From NCBI RefSeq assembly GCF_017114865.1, contig NZ_JADEYH010000023.1:17431-81430 (forward strand): DNA of 64,000 bases. Reading direction: 5' to 3'. The position numbers and the translations under genes are program-made. Every line of letters begins with the position of its first letter. Position 1 is the stretch's first letter. The notes below the pieces were generated by a model, which did no database searches, was not told the DNA's origin, and saw only the letters and a program-made list of their open reading frames with translations. The DNA comes from Streptomyces verrucosisporus. Its GTDB lineage: Bacteria; Actinomycetota; Actinomycetes; Streptomycetales; Streptomycetaceae. This document shows positions 34,911-43,367 of the stretch, in pieces.

Positions 34911-34951
34911 GCGGCAGGCGGGAGCCGTGAATCGCGGCTCCCGCCTGCCGC
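34911..34951 (-). terminator. Attenuating stem-loop between dasA and dasB
   Basis: Perfect 17-bp stem (34911-34927 with 34935-34951) and a 7-nt loop in the dasA-dasB gap. In transporter operons such a structure protects the binding-protein mRNA and lowers read-through. Confidence 0.8.
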
Positions 34952-34987
34952 AGAGACGGCCGGGGGGTGCGGGCCCCCGGCCGCGGC

Positions 34988-36286
34988 TCAGACCTCGTTG
35001 TTGATCAGCTTGTCGATCTCCTCGTCGGCCTTCTCGGTGGCGTCGGCCACAGAGGTGCCCTTGAGGATGTCCAGCAGCATGTTCTCCAGGATGTTCTGGC
35101 TCTCGATCGCGGTCCAGCCGGGGGCGATCGGGGTGAACCAGGCGTCCGGTACCGCGTTGGCGATCGGAGCGGTCTCCGGCTTCTCCTTCAGCGGCTCAAG
35201 CTGCTTGGTGTTGTTCGGCAGGATGTTCTTGGAGGCCAGGACCTCCATCGACTTCTCGCTGGTAAACAGCGAGATCCACTCCTCGGCGAGGTCCTTCGCC
35301 TCCGACTTCTGGATCACCGCGAGGTCGGAGCCGCCGATGAAGGACGGCAGGGCCTTGCCGTTCGGGCCGGGCATGCCGGCGGTGGCGATCTTGCCCTCCA
35401 GCTCGGGGTTGCCGTTCTCGCCCCCGAAGACGGAGCCGGCCTCCCAGCCGTTGCCGTAGATCAGGGCGGCCTTCTTGTTCGCCATGACGTTGGCGTGGTC
35501 CTGCTCGTCCTTGGTCCGGTCACCGTTGTTGTACTCGTTGACCAGGTTGACGAAGTGCTCGATGCCCTTGCGCGCCTCGGGGGTGCTCAGCGTGGCCTTC
35601 CACTCGCCCTTGCCCTCGTCGTACTCGGCGATCTGGCCACCGTACGCGGCGACGTAGGACATGGCCGCGTACCAGTAGCGGCCGGGCAGGTAGAGCGGGG
35701 AGAACGCCTTGTCGTCGCCGTACTCCTCCGCGACCTTCTCCAGCGCCTTCTTCAGCTCGTCCTCGGTCCGCGGCAGCTCCTTGGTGCCCGCGCCCTTGTC
35801 GAACATCTCCTGGTTGAAGATCGCGACGCGCGCTCCGGCGTAGTAGGGGACGCAGTAGAGCTTGCCCTCGAAGGAGCAGGTGTCCTTCAGTCCCTGGATC
35901 CAGGTGTCGGAGTTGTCGTACTTCTCCGGGTCGATCTCGGCGAGGGCCCCGTTGAGGATGTAGGTCATGGTCTCGGTGTTGCCGAGCTCGACCACGTCGG
36001 GGAACTTGTCGCCGCCCAGCGCGGTGTCGAGCTTCTTGGCCTTGTCGCCCCACTGCTGGTACTGGACCTTGACCTTGACCTTCGGGTACTTCTTCTTGAA
36101 CTGGGCGTTGACGTCCTTCACCAGCTCGGGCCAGGTGCTCTGGGCGTCGTTCATCAGCCAGACGGTGAGCGTCTCGTCGCGCTCCTGGGGTGCCTTGGAG
36201 GAGTTGTCCCCACCCTCCCCGCCACAGGCGACGAGGCCGGTCATCATCGCCGCGGCACCGATCGCCGCTACGAGCTTGTGCTTCAC
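34988..36286 (-). CDS. dasA: Chitobiose-binding lipoprotein DasA
   Basis: A 432-residue extracellular sugar-binding protein. The lipobox is MMTGLVAC (signal MKHKLVAAIGAAAMMTGLVACGG). The mature part is SBP family 1 (VWLMNDAQSTWPELVKDVNAQF, YNNGDRTKDEQDHANVMANKKAALIYGNGW). It takes up (GlcNAc)2 in Streptomyces, linking chitin use to development. First gene of the operon, divergent from dasR with two DasR sites between. Confidence 0.96.
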   Translation of the reverse strand: MKHKLVAAIGAAAMMTGLVACGGEGGDNSSKAPQERDETLTVWLMNDAQSTWPELVKDVNAQFKKKYPKVKVKVQYQQWGDKAKKLDTALGGDKFPDVVELGNTETMTYILNGALAEIDPEKYDNSDTWIQGLKDTCSFEGKLYCVPYYAGARVAIFNQEMFDKGAGTKELPRTEDELKKALEKVAEEYGDDKAFSPLYLPGRYWYAAMSYVAAYGGQIAEYDEGKGEWKATLSTPEARKGIEHFVNLVNEYNNGDRTKDEQDHANVMANKKAALIYGNGWEAGSVFGGENGNPELEGKIATAGMPGPNGKALPSFIGGSDLAVIQKSEAKDLAEEWISLFTSEKSMEVLASKNILPNNTKQLEPLKEKPETAPIANAVPDAWFTPIAPGWTAIESQNILENMLLDILKGTSVADATEKADEEIDKLINNEV

Positions 36287-36437
36287 GTGCTTCTCCTTCG
36301 GGATGCCAGAAGTCCCCCCGCCCGCCGTCCGAGATCTCCGCTCCCGCCGGATGGCCGCGTCTGCCGTACCGTGCGTGGCGGGCGCCGGGGTGCGTCGACA
36401 TGCGACGAGTACGGCCCGTGGGGCTGGGCTGGCCTGT

Positions 36438-36453
36438 AGTGGTTTAGACCAGT
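36438..36453. promoter_or_regulatory. DasR operator (dre) 1: AGTGGTTTAGACCAGT
   Basis: Closely fits the DasR-responsive element consensus ACTGGTCTAGACCAGT, with TGGT/ACCA half-sites. It lies about 150 bases before the dasA start codon, where it can block the dasA promoter. Confidence 0.9.
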
Positions 36454-36461
36454 GCCCGCAG

Positions 36462-36477
36462 CTTGGCCTAGACCTAT
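36462..36477. promoter_or_regulatory. DasR operator (dre) 2: CTTGGCCTAGACCTAT
   Basis: A weaker match sharing TGG, CTAGACC and the centre of the dre consensus, 24 bp centre to centre from dre 1. A TATAAA (36494-36499) just beyond is the likely dasR -10 box, so this site may act in dasR autoregulation. Confidence 0.75.
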
Positions 36478-36644
36478 ATCGCTGTCAACGGTGTATAAAG
36501 CTCGCGGTCGCATCCGTTACCGGACCGACATCTGAGCCGGGACGCCCCCGGGGACGGCGGCCGTGCCACGATGTGATCCGCTACGTACGGAGGAAGCCGG
36601 TGACGGCACTGGAGAAGTCACGACACGAGTCGGGAAGGCGCGCG

Positions 36645-37433
36645 ATGGAGAGCGACGGGGCCACGAACACCGCTGCCGGCGCCCGTCCCGCCGGAGGCGG
36701 CGCCGCCGGACGCACCGCGCGCGTGCCCAAGTACTACCGGCTCAAGCGTCACCTGCTGGAGATGACCGAGACGATGCCCCCGGGCACCCCGGTCCCTCCG
36801 GAGCGCACGCTCGCCGGCGAGTTCGACACCTCCCGCACCACCGTGCGCCAGGCGCTCCAGGAACTGGTCGTCGAGGGACGGCTGGAACGCATCCAGGGCA
36901 AGGGCACCTTCGTGGCCAAGCCCAAGGTCGCCCAGGCGCTCCAGCTCACCTCCTACACCGAGGACATGCGCGCCCAGGGACTGGAGCCCACCTCCCAGCT
37001 GCTGGACATCGGCTACGTCACCGCCGACGACCGGCTCGCCGGACTGCTCGACATCCCCTCCGGGGGCCGCGTCCTGCGCATCGAGCGGCTGCGGCTGGCC
37101 AGCGGCGAGCCGATGGCCATCGAGACCACGCACCTGTCGCAGAAGCGCTTCCCGGCCCTGCGCCGCAGCCTGGTGAAGTACTCCTCCCTCTACACGGCCC
37201 TGGCCGAGGTGTACGACGTGCACCTCGCCGAGGCGGAGGAGACCATCGAGACCTCCCTGGCCACCCCGCGCGAGGCGGGCCTGCTGGGCACGGACGTCGG
37301 CCTGCCGATGCTGATGCTCTCCCGGCACTCGCGCGACACCGAGGGCGAGCCGGTGGAGTGGGTGCGCTCGGTCTACCGCGGCGACCGCTACAAGTTCGTC
37401 GCCCGCCTCCAGCGCCCCGGCCGGGAGCGGTGA
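36645..37433 (+). CDS. dasR: GntR/HutC-family regulator DasR
   Basis: Global regulator of GlcNAc metabolism, 262 residues. The winged helix shows KYYRLKRHLLEM, VPPERTLAGEFDTSRTTVRQALQELV and GRLERIQGKGTFVAKPK. The UTRA effector domain (about 110-260) binds GlcN-6-P in this family. ATG 36645 follows GAAGG; the first 25 residues (Gly/Ala-rich) are longer than in S. coelicolor DasR. Near-identity of the DNA-binding helix to known DasR supports the call. Confidence 0.97.
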   Translation: MESDGATNTAAGARPAGGGAAGRTARVPKYYRLKRHLLEMTETMPPGTPVPPERTLAGEFDTSRTTVRQALQELVVEGRLERIQGKGTFVAKPKVAQALQLTSYTEDMRAQGLEPTSQLLDIGYVTADDRLAGLLDIPSGGRVLRIERLRLASGEPMAIETTHLSQKRFPALRRSLVKYSSLYTALAEVYDVHLAEAEETIETSLATPREAGLLGTDVGLPMLMLSRHSRDTEGEPVEWVRSVYRGDRYKFVARLQRPGRER

Positions 37434-37503
37434 GCGCGGGGCCGGCCACCGGCCCGGACCGTCCGCCGCGGCCACGGCGATCCGGAAGGACGAAACCCCA
37501 GCC

Positions 37504-37797
37504 ATGCCCGTACCACCGAAGACCCCCGGCCCCCTCCCGGTCGTCACACCGGCGCGGGTGGCGATCGGCGCCTGCCTGCTCGCGCCCTTCGCGGCGATGC
37601 TGTGGGTCGGCTCGTATGCCAGGGCCGAGCCGGTCCTCGCCGGGATCCCCTTCTTCTACTGGTACCAGCTGCTCTGGGTGCCCCTCTCCGCCGCGCTGAT
37701 GGCCGTCGCGCACGTACTGGTGCGGCGCGACCGGGCGGCACGGCGGACCGCGGAACGCGGGGGAGCGGGACAGACCGCGGGGGACGGGGAGCGGTGA
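37504..37797 (+). CDS. DUF3311 small membrane protein
   Basis: 97 residues with two hydrophobic segments (RVAIGACLLAPFAAMLWVGSYA and YWYQLLWVPLSAALMAVAHVLV) and a charged tail. DUF3311 genes usually sit in front of a sodium:solute symporter and may be its accessory subunit. No symporter follows here. ATG 37504; GGAAGG site upstream. Confidence 0.8.
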   Translation: MPVPPKTPGPLPVVTPARVAIGACLLAPFAAMLWVGSYARAEPVLAGIPFFYWYQLLWVPLSAALMAVAHVLVRRDRAARRTAERGGAGQTAGDGER

Positions 37798-37916
37798 GGG
37801 CCGCGGGCGGCTCCGGCCCACCGCCCCGCGTCCGCGCCCCGTGCGCCGCGCCCCGAGTGCCGCGTGTGCCCCGCCGGCGGAAAGCCGTTGCGCCACGGCG
37901 GCCGGGAGGCCGCCTG

Positions 37917-38461
37917 ATGACCTTCATGGACATCACCGTCAGGGCCGCGCGCCCGCACGAGTTCGAGGTCGTCGGGGAGTTGACGGCCGGGGTGTATCTC
38001 GGGGACGGCCTGCTGGACTTCGGCGCCCAGGACCCGTACCTCGCCGTGCTGCGCGACGCCCGGCACCGGGCCGGTCACGCCGAACTACTGGTGGCCGCGG
38101 GCCCCGTGGAGGACGGCACCGGTGGCGGCGCGGGCGGCGGCAGCGGCGAGGTTCTGGGCACCGTCACCTTCGCGGTGCACGGCGGCGAGTACGCGGAGAT
38201 CGCACGCCCCGGCGAGGGGGAGCTCCGGATGCTGGCGGTACGCCCCCGGCGCGCGGCCGGGGCGTGGGCGAGACCCTGGTGCGCGAGTGCGTGAACCGGG
38301 CCCGCGCCCTGAGGCTGGAGCGGCTGGTGCTCTCCAGCCAGCACATGATGCACAACGCCCACCGCCTCTACGAGCGGCTGGGGTTCGTCCGCACCCCCGA
38401 CCGCGACTGGCGGCCCGTCGAGGACGTCCCCCTGCTGGCCTTCGCCCTGGCCCTGAGGTGA
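37917..38461 (+). pseudogene. GNAT acetyltransferase, frameshifted
   Basis: ATG 37917 with GGGAGG upstream. The first frame codes the N-terminal half (MTFMDITVRAARPHEF...ELRMLAVRP) but then runs off and stops near 38295. The rest of the domain, ARGRGVGETLVRECVNRARALRLERLVL, lies in the next frame and ends at 38461. Adding one C to the C5 run at about 38245-38249 joins them as VRPPARGRGVGE, restoring the acetyl-CoA loop (R-G-x-G-x-G). It is either a recent one-base deletion or a sequencing error. Confidence 0.8.
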
Positions 38462-38510
38462 GCGCACGGCGCCCGGCCATGGTTCCGCGCCTCACTCAAG
38501 GAACCCTCCG

Positions 38511-38557
38511 ACACAACATCTAGGGGCGCTTTGCCGGATCACCACTAGATGTATGCT
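38511..38557. promoter_or_regulatory. Two NrdR boxes over the nrdAB promoter
   Basis: ACACAACATCTAGGGG (38511-38526) and CCACTAGATGTATGCT (38542-38557) match the NrdR consensus acacwatatatwgtgt at 12 and 10 of 16 positions. They are 31 bp apart start to start, the three-turn spacing typical of NrdR. A TTGCCG between them (38531-38536) and TATGCT (38552-38557) would form the promoter. Repression by NrdR-ATP/dATP is expected from the family. Confidence 0.7.
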
Positions 38558-38564
38558 CATCTCG

Positions 38565-38700
38565 CTGTCGCCGCAGGGGAATCCGGTGTGAGTCCGGAGC
38601 TGTCCCGCAACGGTGTGCGGCGGGCTGCCTCCGTGTCGTTCGCACGGTCAGGGCCGTCCGCCGCGAGTCCGAGGACCTGCCGACGGTGTTCATTCACACG
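38565..38700 (+). ncRNA. Adenosylcobalamin riboswitch
   Basis: The conserved core is plain: GCAGGGGAATCCGGTGTGAG, then GTCCCGCAACGGTG, and finally GAGTCCGAGGACCTGCC (38665-38681). It lies in the 5' leader of nrdA. Cobalamin binding is expected to switch off this oxygen-dependent reductase when the B12-dependent enzyme can act, as shown in S. coelicolor. The region 38700-38821 down to the start codon would carry the expression platform. Confidence 0.95.
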
Positions 38701-38821
38701 TCCGGGCCTCGTGGGTTGGGCCGGCGGACGCGAGCGGTGCGCCCTCCTCCGGCCGGGTGTGCCCGTACGCGCCTGCTCCTCCTCCCCCCGGGGCCGCCGG
38801 CCCACGAGGGAGAAGCACCGA

Positions 38822-41284
38822 GTGACCATCTCATCAGCGGAGCCCGCCACGGCCGGTGCACCGGCCGGTGCACCGGCCCGCGCACCACAGGACGAGCGCC
38901 CGGGCGCGGCGCTGCTGCGCACCCTGGCGGAGCTCGCCGCCGATCTGCCCGCCACCGACCCCGGGCGGGTCGCCGCCGCCGCGCTGCGCGGGCGCCACCC
39001 CGGCGCGGACGAGGCCCGGTTGCGCTCCCTGGCGACCGAGGCCGCGGCCGGCCTCATCGCCGAGGAGCCCGAGTACTCGCGGCTCGCGGCGCGGCTGCTC
39101 GCCCCGGCGATCCGTCAGGAGGCCGCCGGGCAGGGCGCGGTGTCCTTCTCCGCGTCGGTGGCGGTCGGCCACCGGCAGGGGCTGATCGCCGACCGCACGG
39201 CCGGCTTCGTCGCCGAGCACGCGTGGCGGCTCGACGCGCTGGCCGCGGACGCCCTCGCCGGCGGCGCCGACGACCGCTTCGGCTACTTCGGACTGCGCAC
39301 GCTCCACTCCCGCTACCTGCTGCGCCACCCGGTGACCCGCGCCGTGATCGAGACCCCGCAGTACTTCCTGCTGCGCGTGGCCTGCGGGCTGGCCGCCGAC
39401 TCCTCCGAGCGGGCGCTGGAGGAGGTCGCCGAGCTGTACCGGCTCACCAGCACGCTGTCCTACCTCCCCTCCTCCCCCACCCTGTTCAACTCCGGCACCC
39501 GGCACCCCCAGATGTCCTCCTGCTACCTGCTGGACTCCCCCCGGGACGAGCTGGACTCGCTCTACGAGCGCTACCACCAGGTCGCGCGCCTGTCCAAGCA
39601 CGCCGGCGGCATCGGGCTGTCCTTTTCGCGGATCCGCTCACGCGGTTCGCTGATCCGCGGCACCAATGGCCACTCCGGCGGCATCGTGCCGTTCCTGCGG
39701 ACCCTGGACGCCTCGGTCGCGGCCGTCAACCAGGGCGGTCGGCGCAAGGGCGCGGCCTGCGTCTACCTGGAGACCTGGCACGCCGACATCGAGGAGTTCC
39801 TCGAACTGCGCGACAACACCGGCGAGGAGGCCCGCCGCACCCACAACCTCAACATCGCCAACTGGATCCCGGACGAGTTCATGCGCCGGGTCGAGGCGGA
39901 CACCGACTGGTCGCTGTTCTCCCCGTCCGACGTCCCCGAACTGGTGGACCTGTGGGGTGAGGAGTTCGACGCCGCCTACCGCCGGGCGGAGGCGGCCGGG
40001 CTGGCGGTACGGACGATTCCGGCGCGCACCCTCTACGCCCGGATGATGCGCACCCTCGCCCAGACCGGCAACGGCTGGATGACCTTCAAGGACACCGCCA
40101 ACCGCACGGCCAACCAGACCGCCGGGCCGGGCCGCGCCGTCCACTCCTCCAACCTCTGCACCGAGATCCTGGAGGTCACCGACGACGGCGAGACGGCCGT
40201 GTGCAACCTGGGCTCGGTCAACCTCGCCGCCCATCTGCGCGACCCCGCCGGCGGGGACCCGCGCCCCGGTGAGGAGCTGGACTGGGAGCGGCTGGACGCC
40301 ACCGTCCGCACCGCCGTGCTCTTCCTCGACCGCGTCGTGGACGTCAACTACTACCCGACCGGGCAGGCCTCGGACTCCAACTCCCGCTGGCGTCCGGTGG
40401 GTCTGGGGCTGATGGGTCTGCAGGACGTGTTCTTCCGGCTGCGCCTGCCCTTCGACTCCCCCGGGGCCCGGCGGCTGTCCACCCGCATCTCCGAGCGGAT
40501 CATGCTCGCCGCCTACGAGGCGTCCGCCGGCCTCGCCGAGCGCCACGGACCGCACCCGGCCTGGCCTGCGACCCGCGCCGCCCGCGGCGTGCTCCACGTC
40601 GACCACTACCCGCAGGCGGAGATCACCTGGCCAAAGCGCTGGGCCGCGCTGCGGGAGCGGATCGCCGCCTCGGGCCTGCGCAACTCGCTGCTGCTGGCGA
40701 TCGCGCCGACCGCGACGATCGCCTCGATCGCGGGCGTCTACGAGTGCGTGGAGCCGCAGGTCTCCAACCTCTTCAAGCGCGAGACGCTCAGCGGCGAGTT
40801 CCTCCAGGTGAACTCCTACCTGGTGGCGGACCTCAAACGGCTGGGCCTGTGGGACGAGCGCACCCGCGAGGCGCTGCGCGAGTCCAGCGGCTCGGTGGCC
40901 GAGCTGCCCTGGATCCCGGAGGAGGTCCGTGCGCTGTACCGCACGGCCTGGGAGATCCCGCAACGCGCCCTGATCGACATGGCCGCGGACCGCACCCCGT
41001 TCCTGGACCAGAGCCAGTCGCTCAACCTGTTCATGGCCTCACCGACCATCGGCCGGCTCAGCTCGATGTACGCCTACGCCTGGAAGCGCGGCCTGAAGAC
41101 CACGTACTACCTGCGCTCGCGCCCCGCGACCCGTATCGCGCGGGCGGCGGGCGGCACGTCCGCGGCCGTTCCCGCCCCCGACTCCCCCGAATCCGTACCC
41201 GTCTCCGTGGAGCGGGGGGCGCCGGCCGCCGGTGCCGCCGCCTGCTCCCTGGAGAACCCCGAGTCCTGCGAGGCATGCCAGTGA
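38822..41284 (+). CDS. nrdA: Ribonucleoside-diphosphate reductase alpha subunit, class Ia-type
   Basis: Reduces ribonucleotides with NrdB; 820 residues. It shows the thiyl-radical and redox cysteines in MSSCYLLDS, SNLCTEILEV and AVCNLGSVNLAA. The catalytic finger is SNLCTEI, and the Tyr pair for radical transfer is in TYYLRSR. The C-terminal shuttle is SCEACQ. The N-terminal 90 residues resemble an ATP-cone-like/variable region with Ala/Gly-rich start. GTG 38822 follows GGAGAAG. It is co-transcribed with nrdB (overlap). Confidence 0.95.
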   Translation: MTISSAEPATAGAPAGAPARAPQDERPGAALLRTLAELAADLPATDPGRVAAAALRGRHPGADEARLRSLATEAAAGLIAEEPEYSRLAARLLAPAIRQEAAGQGAVSFSASVAVGHRQGLIADRTAGFVAEHAWRLDALAADALAGGADDRFGYFGLRTLHSRYLLRHPVTRAVIETPQYFLLRVACGLAADSSERALEEVAELYRLTSTLSYLPSSPTLFNSGTRHPQMSSCYLLDSPRDELDSLYERYHQVARLSKHAGGIGLSFSRIRSRGSLIRGTNGHSGGIVPFLRTLDASVAAVNQGGRRKGAACVYLETWHADIEEFLELRDNTGEEARRTHNLNIANWIPDEFMRRVEADTDWSLFSPSDVPELVDLWGEEFDAAYRRAEAAGLAVRTIPARTLYARMMRTLAQTGNGWMTFKDTANRTANQTAGPGRAVHSSNLCTEILEVTDDGETAVCNLGSVNLAAHLRDPAGGDPRPGEELDWERLDATVRTAVLFLDRVVDVNYYPTGQASDSNSRWRPVGLGLMGLQDVFFRLRLPFDSPGARRLSTRISERIMLAAYEASAGLAERHGPHPAWPATRAARGVLHVDHYPQAEITWPKRWAALRERIAASGLRNSLLLAIAPTATIASIAGVYECVEPQVSNLFKRETLSGEFLQVNSYLVADLKRLGLWDERTREALRESSGSVAELPWIPEEVRALYRTAWEIPQRALIDMAADRTPFLDQSQSLNLFMASPTIGRLSSMYAYAWKRGLKTTYYLRSRPATRIARAAGGTSAAVPAPDSPESVPVSVERGAPAAGAAACSLENPESCEACQ

Positions 41285-42312
41285 CCGCCACCGCTCCCGA
41301 GACCCCCGCTTCCCGGAACCTGCTGGACCCGGGCTTCGAGCTCACCCTGCGGCCGATGCGCTACCCGGCCTTCTACGAGCGCTACCGCGACGCGATCAGG
41401 AACACCTGGACGGTGGAGGAGGTGGACCTCCACTCCGACGTGGCCGATCTGGCGAAACTCTCCCCCGGAGAGCAGCACCTGATCGGGCGGCTGGTCGCCT
41501 TCTTCGCCACCGGCGACTCGATCGTGGCCAACAACCTGGTGCTGACGCTGTACAAGCACATCAACTCGCCCGAGGCGCGGCTGTACCTGTCGCGGCAGCT
41601 GTTCGAGGAGGCCGTGCACGTCCAGTTCTACCTGACCCTGCTGGACACCTACCTGCCCGACCCGGACGAACGCGCCGCCGCCTTCGCCGCGGTGGAGAAC
41701 ATCGAATCCATCCGGGAGAAGGCACGGTTCTGCTTCAAGTGGATCGACGAGGTCGAGAAGATCGACCGCCTGGAGAGCCGGTCCGACCGCCGCCGCTTCC
41801 TGCTGAACCTGATCTGCTTCGCGGCGTGTATCGAGGGCCTGTTCTTCTACGGCGCCTTCGCCTACGTCTACTGGTTCCGCTCCCGCGGCCTGCTGCACGG
41901 GCTGGCCACCGGCACCAACTGGGTCTTCCGCGACGAGTCGATGCACATGGCGTTCGCCTTCGACGTGGTGGACACCGTCCGCCAGGAGGAACCCGAGCTG
42001 TTCGACGACGAGTTGCGGCGGCAGGTCGAGGAGATGCTGGAGGAGGCCGTCGAGGCAGAGCTGCAGTTCGCCCGGGACCTGTGCGGCGAGGGTCTGCCGG
42101 GGATGAACACCGAGTCGATGCGCGAGTACCTGCGGTGCGTGGCGGACCAGCGTCTGGTCCGGCTGGGCTTCCCCGCCCGCTACGGCGCGTCGAACCCGTT
42201 CTCCTTCATGGAGCTGCAGAACGTCCAGGAACTGACCAACTTCTTCGAGCGCCGCGCCTCTGCCTACCAGGTCGCGGTCGAGGGGTCGGTCTCCTTCGAC
42301 GACGACTTCTAG
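41281..42312 (+). CDS. nrdB: Ribonucleoside-diphosphate reductase beta subunit
   Basis: Radical-generating diiron subunit, 343 residues. Metal ligands are seen in EEAVHVQFYLTL (Glu and His, with the radical Tyr four residues after the His), CIEGLFFYGAFAY and RDESMHMAFAF. The C-terminal tail SVSFDDDF binds NrdA. GTG 41281 overlaps the nrdA stop (GTGA); an ATG six bases earlier lacks proper spacing from a ribosome site. The conserved Tyr makes it a Tyr-radical enzyme rather than class Ic. Confidence 0.95.
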   Translation: MTATAPETPASRNLLDPGFELTLRPMRYPAFYERYRDAIRNTWTVEEVDLHSDVADLAKLSPGEQHLIGRLVAFFATGDSIVANNLVLTLYKHINSPEARLYLSRQLFEEAVHVQFYLTLLDTYLPDPDERAAAFAAVENIESIREKARFCFKWIDEVEKIDRLESRSDRRRFLLNLICFAACIEGLFFYGAFAYVYWFRSRGLLHGLATGTNWVFRDESMHMAFAFDVVDTVRQEEPELFDDELRRQVEEMLEEAVEAELQFARDLCGEGLPGMNTESMREYLRCVADQRLVRLGFPARYGASNPFSFMELQNVQELTNFFERRASAYQVAVEGSVSFDDDF

Positions 42313-42337
42313 GTCTCCCCCTCCGGGCGGACGCGTG

Positions 42338-42371
42338 CCCCCGGAGAGCCCCGTGCGGGGCTCTCCGGGGG
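42338..42371 (+). terminator. Hairpin after nrdB
   Basis: 16-bp perfect stem (42338-42353 with 42356-42371) around TG, 25 bases after the nrdB stop. Confidence 0.85.
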
Positions 42372-42373
42372 CG

Positions 42374-42418
42374 GGCGCCGTTCCAGGCGGCGCCGTTCCG
42401 GAGGGCGCCGTTCCGGAG
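42374..42418. repeat. Three tandem 15-bp repeats (GGCGCCGTTCCGGAG)
   Basis: Copies start at 42374, 42389 and 42404; the first differs at its last four positions. They lie just behind the nrdB terminator and 13 bases before the end of the convergent peptidase gene. Confidence 0.9.
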
Positions 42419-42430
42419 GGACGGGCTCGG

Positions 42431-43168
42431 TCAGATGCCGCAGCTGGACGCGGACCAGAAGCGGCTGGAGCGGTGGTCGACGTGGGTGTGGTCGTTGTGG
42501 CCGGGGTAGCCCGGGCCGAGGATGCCCCGGAAGCCGTGGTAGCGGGCCTGCTGCGCCATCCTGCACAGGGTGTGCGAGCCCGCGCCGAGGTCGACGCCGT
42601 CGCCGTAGAGGTGGCGGCTGTTGGAGGAGCCGCCCACCGCGCTGTTGCAGGAGTAGGAGCGGAAGCCGCTGGTCACCCGGATCGGCGCGTCACCCAGGGC
42701 GTGGCGCATCGCCTCCAGCTTCCACATGGAGATCAGGGCGTTGCGCTTGGCCGTGGCCGCGCTCACCGCGCCGCCGCTCCAGGTGGAGTTGCACTGGTTC
42801 AGCTCGGCGTAGGAGAAGTGGGCCGGGGTGCAGTCGGCGTCCTGGAGGGCGTAGATCTTGCTGAAGGTCTGCGGGCCGGCGACGCCGTCGGCCGACAGGC
42901 CGTACGCGGCCTGGAACCGCTTGACGGCGGCGGCGGTGGCCGGGCCGTAGGAGCCGTCGATGGCGAGCACGTTGCCGTAGCCGGGGTAGCCGGAGACGCG
43001 CACCTGGAGTTCGGCGACGTCCGAGCCGGACATGCCCTGGGAGAGGGTGCGGTTCCAGGTGTAGCAGGTGTCGGCCTGGGCCGTGCCCGCGGTGGTGACC
43101 GTGCCGACCAGTGCCGCTGCCGCGAGCATGACAACACTGAGGATGAGACGGACGGTGCCTCTGAGCAT
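42431..43168 (-). CDS. Secreted zinc DD-carboxypeptidase (peptidoglycan-binding + M15)
   Basis: 245 residues. Signal peptide MLRGTVRLILSVVMLAAAALVG...TAQA, with likely cleavage after AQA. The PG_binding_1 domain (about 40-105) has QGMSGSDVAELQVRV and IDGSYGPATAAAVKRFQAAYG. The M15 zinc domain has SRHLYGDGVDLG (His and Asp ligands) and HTHVD (third ligand). It cleaves the D-Ala-D-Ala end of stem peptides, like the Streptomyces albus G enzyme. ATG at 43166-43168. Confidence 0.9.
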   Translation of the reverse strand: MLRGTVRLILSVVMLAAAALVGTVTTAGTAQADTCYTWNRTLSQGMSGSDVAELQVRVSGYPGYGNVLAIDGSYGPATAAAVKRFQAAYGLSADGVAGPQTFSKIYALQDADCTPAHFSYAELNQCNSTWSGGAVSAATAKRNALISMWKLEAMRHALGDAPIRVTSGFRSYSCNSAVGGSSNSRHLYGDGVDLGAGSHTLCRMAQQARYHGFRGILGPGYPGHNDHTHVDHRSSRFWSASSCGI

Positions 43169-43367
43169 GGTGCCTCCGTGTTGGAACAGTGGGGACTTTG
43201 AGGGTGGCGGAGAAGGTCTACCCGCGTCAACACGCTTCCGGAAATGCCAATGGGCGGGCCACTGGAGGCCCGCCCACCGTCATACGCCGTTCACCACCGG
43301 CCCGCGGGCCCGGGGACCCGCGCCGCACGGCCGCCGCACGGCCGCCGCGCGAACACCGCGGCACCGC

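Noticed and set aside
42389..42418. 15-bp repeats as a binding-site array for nrdAB control
   Set aside because: They lie behind the nrdB terminator, far from any promoter of nrdAB, and show no dyad beyond GGCGCC.
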